Source: Micrococcus cohnii (GTDB lineage: Bacteria; Actinomycetota; Actinomycetes; Actinomycetales; Micrococcaceae). From it: DNA of 64,000 bases. The position numbers and the translations under genes were made by a program. Below, one piece after another: positions 58,200-64,000 of this stretch. Below the pieces are notes generated by a model. The model was given only the letters and a program-made list of their open reading frames with translations, had not been told where the DNA came from and made no database searches. Position 1 is the stretch's first letter, and every line of letters starts with the position of its first letter. The stretch is taken from NCBI RefSeq assembly GCF_014205175.1, contig NZ_JACHNA010000001.1, positions 434,001-498,000 on the forward strand. The letters are read 5' to 3'.

Positions 58200-58989
58200 G
58201 CTGATCGACGTGACCCAGACCGACTCCCTGTCCGATGCCGTCGAGCGTGCCCACGAGGCGGTGGGCCGGCGCGAGTGCGTCGTGCTCCCCACGGACACCG
58301 TCTACGGCATCGGCGCGGACGCGTTCTCGCCGCAGGCCGTCGCCGTGCTGCTTGCGGCCAAGGGCCGCGGTCGGACGATGCCCCCGCCGGTGCTCATCGG
58401 CGATCGCCGCGTCATGGACGGGTTGGCCATCGAGGTTCCGGCCGAAGCGGAGAAGCTCGCCGAACGGCACTGGCCCGGCGCGCTCACCCTGATCCTGAAG
58501 TCCCAGCCCACCCTGACGTGGGATTTGGGGGAGACCCGCGGCACCGTCGCTCTGCGCGTGCCGGACGACGCGATCGCTCGCGAGCTGCTCTACACGACCG
58601 GCCCGTTGGCGGTGTCCTCGGCGAACCGCACGGGGATGGAGGCGGCCACGACGGCTGAGCAGGCCCGCGAGATGCTCGGGGAGTCCGTGTCGGTCTACCT
58701 CGACGGCGGACCCCGCACCGAGGGTGCGCCCTCCACGATCGTGGACTGCACCGTGACCCCGTTCCGGGTGGCCCGCCAGGGTGCGATCTCCCTCGAGGTG
58801 CTGCGCGAGACCGTCCCGGACCTCGTCGCCGAGGGCGAGGAGGCGCCCGTGCCGGCTGAACGCCTGCTGCAGGAGGATGACGAGCGGCCGCAGTCTGCTG
58901 ACGCCGCTCAGGGTGCGCACGCCGTAGGCGACGCCGCGCCCGAGGCTGACAGCACCCCGTCGTCGGAGTCGGCCGAGCCGCGCGGCTGA
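58183..58989 (+). CDS. tsaC: L-threonylcarbamoyladenylate synthase (Sua5/TsaC family)
   Basis: This enzyme makes threonylcarbamoyl-AMP for the t6A modification of ANN-decoding tRNAs. The YrdC fold covers about 215 residues: CVVLPTDTVYGIGADAF, KGRGRTMPPPVLI, HWPGALTLILKSQ, VALRVPDD and GPLAVSSANRTGMEAA. A low-complexity acidic tail of about 45 residues (ADAAQGAHAVGDAAPEAD) follows in place of the Sua5 domain. ATG 58183 follows GGGGAGTGGAA and overlaps prmC by 17 bases. Confidence 0.94.
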   Translation: MAPVTELIDVTQTDSLSDAVERAHEAVGRRECVVLPTDTVYGIGADAFSPQAVAVLLAAKGRGRTMPPPVLIGDRRVMDGLAIEVPAEAEKLAERHWPGALTLILKSQPTLTWDLGETRGTVALRVPDDAIARELLYTTGPLAVSSANRTGMEAATTAEQAREMLGESVSVYLDGGPRTEGAPSTIVDCTVTPFRVARQGAISLEVLRETVPDLVAEGEEAPVPAERLLQEDDERPQSADAAQGAHAVGDAAPEADSTPSSESAEPRG

Positions 58990-59059
58990 GGCGCCGCCCC
59001 GCGTCGAGCCGCTCATCCTGCGTTCCCGTCCCCACTGATCCGAGGTCCACGAACCCGCC

Positions 59060-60193
59060 ATGCGCGCCTATCTGCTGGTCATCGCCGTCACCGCGCTGAT
59101 GTGCGCGGCGGCGACCCCTGCGGTGCGCCGCCTCGCCCTGCACGGGCGGGCCTACACGCCGCGGCGGCTGCGGGACGTGCACACCCGAGCGGTTCCGAAG
59201 CTCGGTGGCATGGCGATGGTCTTCGCGGCGCTGACGGGTTTCACCGTGGCCGGCACGATCCCGTTCATGGACGGGATCTTCGCCGACTCCAGGCCGTTGC
59301 ATGGACTGCTGGTCGCCCTGGGCGTCGTGGTGATCACCGGCCTCGTCGACGATCTCTGGGACCTGCGCTGGTGGGGCAAGCTGACCGGACAGATCGCCGC
59401 CGCCCTCGCCGTGGCGGTCGGTGGCATCCGCGTGGAGGCGATGCCCGTCGGGTGGATCGCCGTGGGCAGCGAGCTGGCCCAGATCGCGCTGACGGTGTTC
59501 GTCATCGTGCTGACGATGAACGCGATCAACTTCGTCGATGGGCTCGACGGGCTGGCCGCCGGCGTCGCGCTGATCGGCGGCTCCGCGTTCTTCGTGTACA
59601 GCTACCTGCTGACCCGGACGATCGACCAGTTCGACTACTCCAACCTCGCGACCCTGCTGATGGCCTTGCTTGTGGGAGCCACGGCCGGGTTTCTGCCCTA
59701 CAACGTGTACCCGGCCCGCATCTTCATGGGGGAGACCGGGGCCCTGCTGATCGGCCTGTTGCTGTCCACCGCGGCCGTCGCTGTCACCGCGGACGTGGGC
59801 GCTCTCGGCGGGTTCCGCTTCCGGAACGTGCCGGCGTACATGCCGATCCTGCTGCCCCTGGCCGTGCTCGCCCTGCCCCTGCTCGACCTCGTCACTTCGG
59901 TGATCCGCCGCACGGCCCGCGGTTCCAGCCCGTTCACGGCGGACCGCGGCCACCTGCACCACAAGCTCGTCGACGGCGGCTACACCCACCCCCAGGCGGT
60001 GGCTCTGCTGTGGCTGTGGAGCTTCCTCGTCTCCTGGGGGGCGGTGTCGCTGAACTTCGTCGACGATGCGATCGTGCTGCCGGTGCTCGGGGCGGTGCTG
60101 CTCGCGACGGCCGCCGTGGTCATGCACCCCGGGCGGCGTCGGGAACGACGGCGGCGTCGTGCGCTGCGGCGCGGAGAGGACGGTCCAGCATGA
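59060..60193 (+). CDS. wecA: Undecaprenyl-phosphate N-acetylglucosaminyl 1-phosphate transferase (WecA/TagO family)
   Basis: This MraY-family membrane enzyme starts lipid-linked wall glycopolymer synthesis by moving GlcNAc-1-P to undecaprenyl phosphate. It has 377 residues and about eleven helices. Catalytic marks are the Asp pair in GLVDDLWDLRWWGK, NAINFVDGLDGLAAG and the HLHHKLVDGG loop. The C-terminus is Arg-rich. The donor sugar is inferred from the family. It overlaps the next gene by 4 bases and stands immediately upstream of the ATP synthase genes, as in other actinobacteria. Confidence 0.93.
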   Translation: MRAYLLVIAVTALMCAAATPAVRRLALHGRAYTPRRLRDVHTRAVPKLGGMAMVFAALTGFTVAGTIPFMDGIFADSRPLHGLLVALGVVVITGLVDDLWDLRWWGKLTGQIAAALAVAVGGIRVEAMPVGWIAVGSELAQIALTVFVIVLTMNAINFVDGLDGLAAGVALIGGSAFFVYSYLLTRTIDQFDYSNLATLLMALLVGATAGFLPYNVYPARIFMGETGALLIGLLLSTAAVAVTADVGALGGFRFRNVPAYMPILLPLAVLALPLLDLVTSVIRRTARGSSPFTADRGHLHHKLVDGGYTHPQAVALLWLWSFLVSWGAVSLNFVDDAIVLPVLGAVLLATAAVVMHPGRRRERRRRRALRRGEDGPA

Positions 60194-60645
60194 GCCCGAA
60201 CCCGGCAGGCGCCTCACGCCCGAGGCCGGTGCCTCGTCCCCGTCGAGGCCGTGAGAACACCCGCGGCTGGTGGGGCATCCTGCGCGCCTGCCTCGTGGTC
60301 ACGGGCATGGCCGTGGCCGCGAGCACAGCAGTCTGCGCGCTCGTCGCCGGCGCCGCTGCCGCCGCATCGGCGGTGCTCGGGGGCGGACTCGTCGTGGCGC
60401 TGTCGGCCGGCACCCTGGCCGTGACGGCCTGGGCCTGGGACCACGCACGGGAGCAGGCGATCCCCCTGACCCTCGGGGCGTTCGTGCTCAAGCTGATCCT
60501 CTTCGGCGTCCTGCTTGGCGTGGTGCCGACGCCCGGTTGGGTCATGGCCGTCCCGGCCGGCGTGAGCGCACTCGTGGCCGTCGTCGTGTGGCAGGGCGCC
60601 GAGATGACTGTGTTCTCTCGCACACGTCGCCGGATCTACGACTGA
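60190..60645 (+). CDS. AtpI-like small membrane protein
   Basis: This 151-residue protein has a basic Pro-rich N-terminus of about 25 residues and four hydrophobic helices. Its position between wecA and atpB and its four-helix layout match actinobacterial AtpI-like proteins, which assist c-ring assembly or Mg2+ supply for the ATP synthase. Sequence conservation in this family is low, so the name rests mostly on context. It starts in an ATGA overlap with wecA. A frame running back to 59101 is a shadow of wecA. Confidence 0.75.
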   Translation: MSPNPAGASRPRPVPRPRRGRENTRGWWGILRACLVVTGMAVAASTAVCALVAGAAAAASAVLGGGLVVALSAGTLAVTAWAWDHAREQAIPLTLGAFVLKLILFGVLLGVVPTPGWVMAVPAGVSALVAVVVWQGAEMTVFSRTRRRIYD

Positions 60646-60878
60646 GCGACCCGGTGAAACCCGCTGTCACACGCTGATTTCGTGGGCGAGAGCACCCCTG
60701 GTCGGGTCGAGCGCATCCTCACGGTTTGGTATCGTTATCTCAGATCACAATCGACGGCCAGAGCGTGCCGCCGCATGCGACCACACTCCTTTCACGGCAC
60801 CGCTGCCAGCGTCTGTCCGTGCGCGGATCGGGACGCCGGGGCCGGGTTCGTCGACGCATCACTTCAGAGAGGAATCGC
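60646..60878 (+). promoter_or_regulatory. Leader region of the ATP synthase operon
   Basis: This 233-base gap contains a short AT-richer stretch (GGTTTGGTATCGTTATCTCAG, 60723-60743) with a -10-like TATCGT at 60730-60735. No good -35 is seen. The GAGAGGA before the atpB start is at its end. No gene was found in it. Confidence 0.35.
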
Positions 60879-61679
60879 GTGCTATCCCTCGTGCTCGCCA
60901 GCGGCGGCTTCACCCCGCCCACCATCAGTGACGGCCACCTGCCGGAAATCTTTCCGTGGGGCGCCGAATACGAGACCGGGTTCGGCAAGCAGATGCTGCT
61001 CATCTTCCTCTCGGTGGCCCTGATCACCGGCTTCTTCATGTGGGCGATGCGCCGGCCGAAGCTGGTTCCGGGCCGCGCCCAGTGGCTCGCCGAGTCGGGC
61101 TACTCCTTCGTGCGCAACGACATCGCGAAGGACATCCTGGGCGAGAAGAACTTCAAGCAGTGGGTCCCGCTGCTGTTCGGCTTGTTCTTCTTCATCCTGG
61201 TGAACAACATCTTCGGCGCCATCCCGCTGCTGCAGCTGCCGAGCTTCTCCCACGCCGGCTCCGCCTACGCGATCGCGATCATCGTATACATCATCTGGAT
61301 CGCCGTCGGCGTCCGCCATCACGGTCCTGGCTATTTCAAGCTGGCCGTCGTGCCCTCGGGCGTGCCCGGCTGGATCCTCCCGCTGCTCGTGCCGCTCGAG
61401 ATCATCTCGAACTTCATCGTCCGTCCGCTGACGCACTCGCTGCGTCTGATGGCGACGATGCTCGCCGGCCACATGATCGTGATGCTCGCCGGCGCCGGCG
61501 CGGCATACCTGATCACCGAGACCGGCAACCCGATGCTCGCCGGCACCGGCGTGCTCGTCGTGATCGCCTCGGTCGCGCTCTACTTCCTCGAGCTGCTGAT
61601 CATGTACCTGCAGGCGTTCGTCTTCACCCTGCTGACGGCGATCTACGTCCAGGGTGCGATCGACGCGAACGACCACTGA
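60879..61679 (+). CDS. atpB: ATP synthase F0 subunit a
   Basis: Subunit a forms the proton half-channels beside the c-ring. It has 266 residues and five or six helices. The essential Arg is in THSLRLMATMLAGHM, and LELLIMYLQAFVFTLLTAIYVQGAID is the conserved end. GTG 60879 follows GAGAGGA; an in-frame ATG at 60726 would add 51 residues of non-family sequence and was rejected. Confidence 0.94.
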   Translation: MLSLVLASGGFTPPTISDGHLPEIFPWGAEYETGFGKQMLLIFLSVALITGFFMWAMRRPKLVPGRAQWLAESGYSFVRNDIAKDILGEKNFKQWVPLLFGLFFFILVNNIFGAIPLLQLPSFSHAGSAYAIAIIVYIIWIAVGVRHHGPGYFKLAVVPSGVPGWILPLLVPLEIISNFIVRPLTHSLRLMATMLAGHMIVMLAGAGAAYLITETGNPMLAGTGVLVVIASVALYFLELLIMYLQAFVFTLLTAIYVQGAIDANDH

Positions 61680-61845
61680 CACAGACTTCCGGGGCGGCGC
61701 CGTCGCCCCGGGGTGGACGTCGGCGGGCAGCGCCCCGCCGGGGGACACGCAACGGCTTCCCGGGCCGCGGCACAGGCCGTGACCCGTCCGGGAACCTCCG
61801 CACAACACTGCCGGGAAGGTGTCCCGGCACTGCGAAAGGAACACA

Positions 61846-62061
61846 ATGGAAATCCACGGCAGCCTCAACCTCATCGGCTACGGTCTGGCCTCCATCGGCT
61901 CCGCCATCGGCGTGGGCATGATCTTCGCGGCCTACATCAACGGCGTCGCCCGCCAGCCGGAGGCGCAGCGCATCCTCCAGCCGATCGCCCTGCTCGGCTT
62001 CGCCCTCGCCGAGGCCCTCGCCATTCTGGGCCTGGTCTTCGCCTTCGTCATCGGCGGCTGA
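61846..62061 (+). CDS. atpE: ATP synthase F0 subunit c
   Basis: Subunit c forms the rotor ring. This 71-residue hairpin has two helices joined by the polar loop ARQPEAQ. The ion-carrying Glu is residue 56 in [10 protein letters not shown]; the residue after it is Ala and the Gln/Ser ligands of Na+-type rings are missing, so it is expected to carry protons. ATG 61846 has GAAAGGA upstream. GC-rich hairpins lie in the gaps on both sides (for example GGGGCG/CGCCCC at 61691-61709) and may tune the high stoichiometry needed for c. Confidence 0.96.
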   Translation: MEIHGSLNLIGYGLASIGSAIGVGMIFAAYINGVARQPEAQRILQPIALLGFALAEALAILGLVFAFVIGG

Positions 62062-62147
62062 CTCCTGCCTCGCAGCCAGGGGCGTGAGACGGCAGCGCGC
62101 CGTCGCCGTCCCGTGAACGTAGGACTCACAGACCGAAGGATGGTTGA

Positions 62148-63517
<1,370 letters not shown>

Positions 63518-63608
63518 GCGCCGTCTCCGCACGGGAGAGCGAACCTACGAACCTCACGCATCATCGTCACGTCGATGATCACCAACGCAAAGAGAGCAGG
63601 GACTGCAG

Positions 63609-64000
63609 ATGGCCGACTTGACCATCAATGCTGACGATGTCCGCAATGCCTTGAACGACTTCGCGGCATCGTACGAACCGACCGGCAACGAGCGCACCGA
63701 GGTGGGCCACGTGCTCACCGCCGCGGACGGCATCGCCCGTGTGGAGGGGCTGCCCTCCGTCATGGCGAACGAGCTGCTGCGCTTCGAGGACGGCACCCTG
63801 GGCCTGGCCCAGAACCTCGAGGCCCGCGAGATCGGCGTGGTCGTGCTGGGCGAGTTCCAGCACATCCGCGAGGGCATGCAGGTGCACCGCACCGGGGAGG
63901 TCCTCTCCGTGCCGGTGGGCGACGCCTTCATGGGCCGCGTGGTGGACCCGCTGGGCCAGCCGCTCGATGACATGGGACCGATCGAGGCCGAGGGCCGTCG
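63609..64000 (+). CDS. atpA: ATP synthase F1 subunit alpha (partial)
   Basis: The first 130 codons are present; the gene runs off the right edge. [18 protein letters not shown], then the beta-barrel domain with [20 protein letters not shown] and [17 protein letters not shown], identify the non-catalytic nucleotide-binding subunit. The Walker A lies beyond the window. It starts 91 bases after atpH at an ATG with AGCAGGGA upstream. Confidence 0.97.
   Translation, partial: MADLTINADDVRNALNDFAASYEPTGNERTEVGHVLTAADGIARVEGLPSVMANELLRFEDGTLGLAQNLEAREIGVVVLGEFQHIREGMQVHRTGEVLSVPVGDAFMGRVVDPLGQPLDDMGPIEAEGR

Noticed and set aside
59101-60189. Long open frame before the AtpI-like gene
   Set aside because: It is a frame-shifted shadow of wecA with Arg/Pro-rich composition.
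60726-60878. Longer AtpB beginning at 60726
   Set aside because: The 51 extra residues are Arg-rich and not membrane-like; GTG 60879 has a proper ribosome binding site and a family-like start.

Overview
The window is chromosomal DNA of a very high-GC actinobacterium, most likely a Micrococcus close to M. luteus. Three things point there: the tmRNA encodes the tag AESKRTDFALAA, Rho carries a long Arg/Asp-rich insertion of the kind described for M. luteus Rho, and the gene order (hisN-rsgA-aroA / sigR-rsrA / kgd / guaB1; hom-thrC-thrB-rho-prfA-prmC-tsaC-wecA-atp) is that of Micrococcaceae. Identification rests on recognition of sequence and order; no search was run.

Layout. 1-6030: end of an unknown gene, prfB, an SRPBCC protein, a thiolase plus two-subunit CoA-transferase operon (acetoacetate/ketone body use) behind a palindromic operator, then smpB and ssrA (trans-translation). 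6150-9900: a butanediol-type dehydrogenase, a membrane protein of deviant codon use, and a hisN-crcB-crcB operon (histidinol phosphatase and a fluoride channel pair). 9900-14100: rsgA and aroA diverge from the thiol-stress sigma factor sigR with its zinc anti-sigma factor rsrA; a 24-codon gene for ribosomal protein bL37 follows on the other strand. 14170-22800: an SGNH-like protein, the giant Kgd/SucA, guaB1, and two CNNM/CBS membrane proteins preceded by a possible leaderless leader ORF. 22800-27800: a Zur-boxed zinc ABC importer, zur, a 3-mercaptopyruvate sulfurtransferase and a HIT protein. 27780-36700: hrpA, putP, an aldehyde dehydrogenase, tag (3-methyladenine glycosylase) and a DUF4287-like protein.

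36700-47100 is a thiamin region: thiC under a TPP riboswitch, a YkvI-like transporter, thiD, a YjiH-like membrane protein, tRNA-Arg(CCG), thiE, then thiO-thiS-thiG-thiF under a second TPP riboswitch. Together these make the pyrimidine and thiazole halves of thiamin and join them. 47100-53830 is argS-lysA-hom-thrC-thrB, the lysine/threonine branches of the aspartate family. 54050-64000 holds rho, prfA and its methylase prmC, tsaC, a WecA-type lipid carrier transferase, atpI and the ATP synthase operon up to the truncated atpA.

A theme across the window is that many genes lack a ribosome binding site and instead carry a TANNNT -10 box 5-10 bases before the start codon, so they probably make leaderless mRNAs. 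No insertion sequences, prophage genes, CRISPR arrays or integrases were seen. The only gene-free stretch over 300 bases is the tmRNA locus and its flanks (5482-6157), which is annotated.
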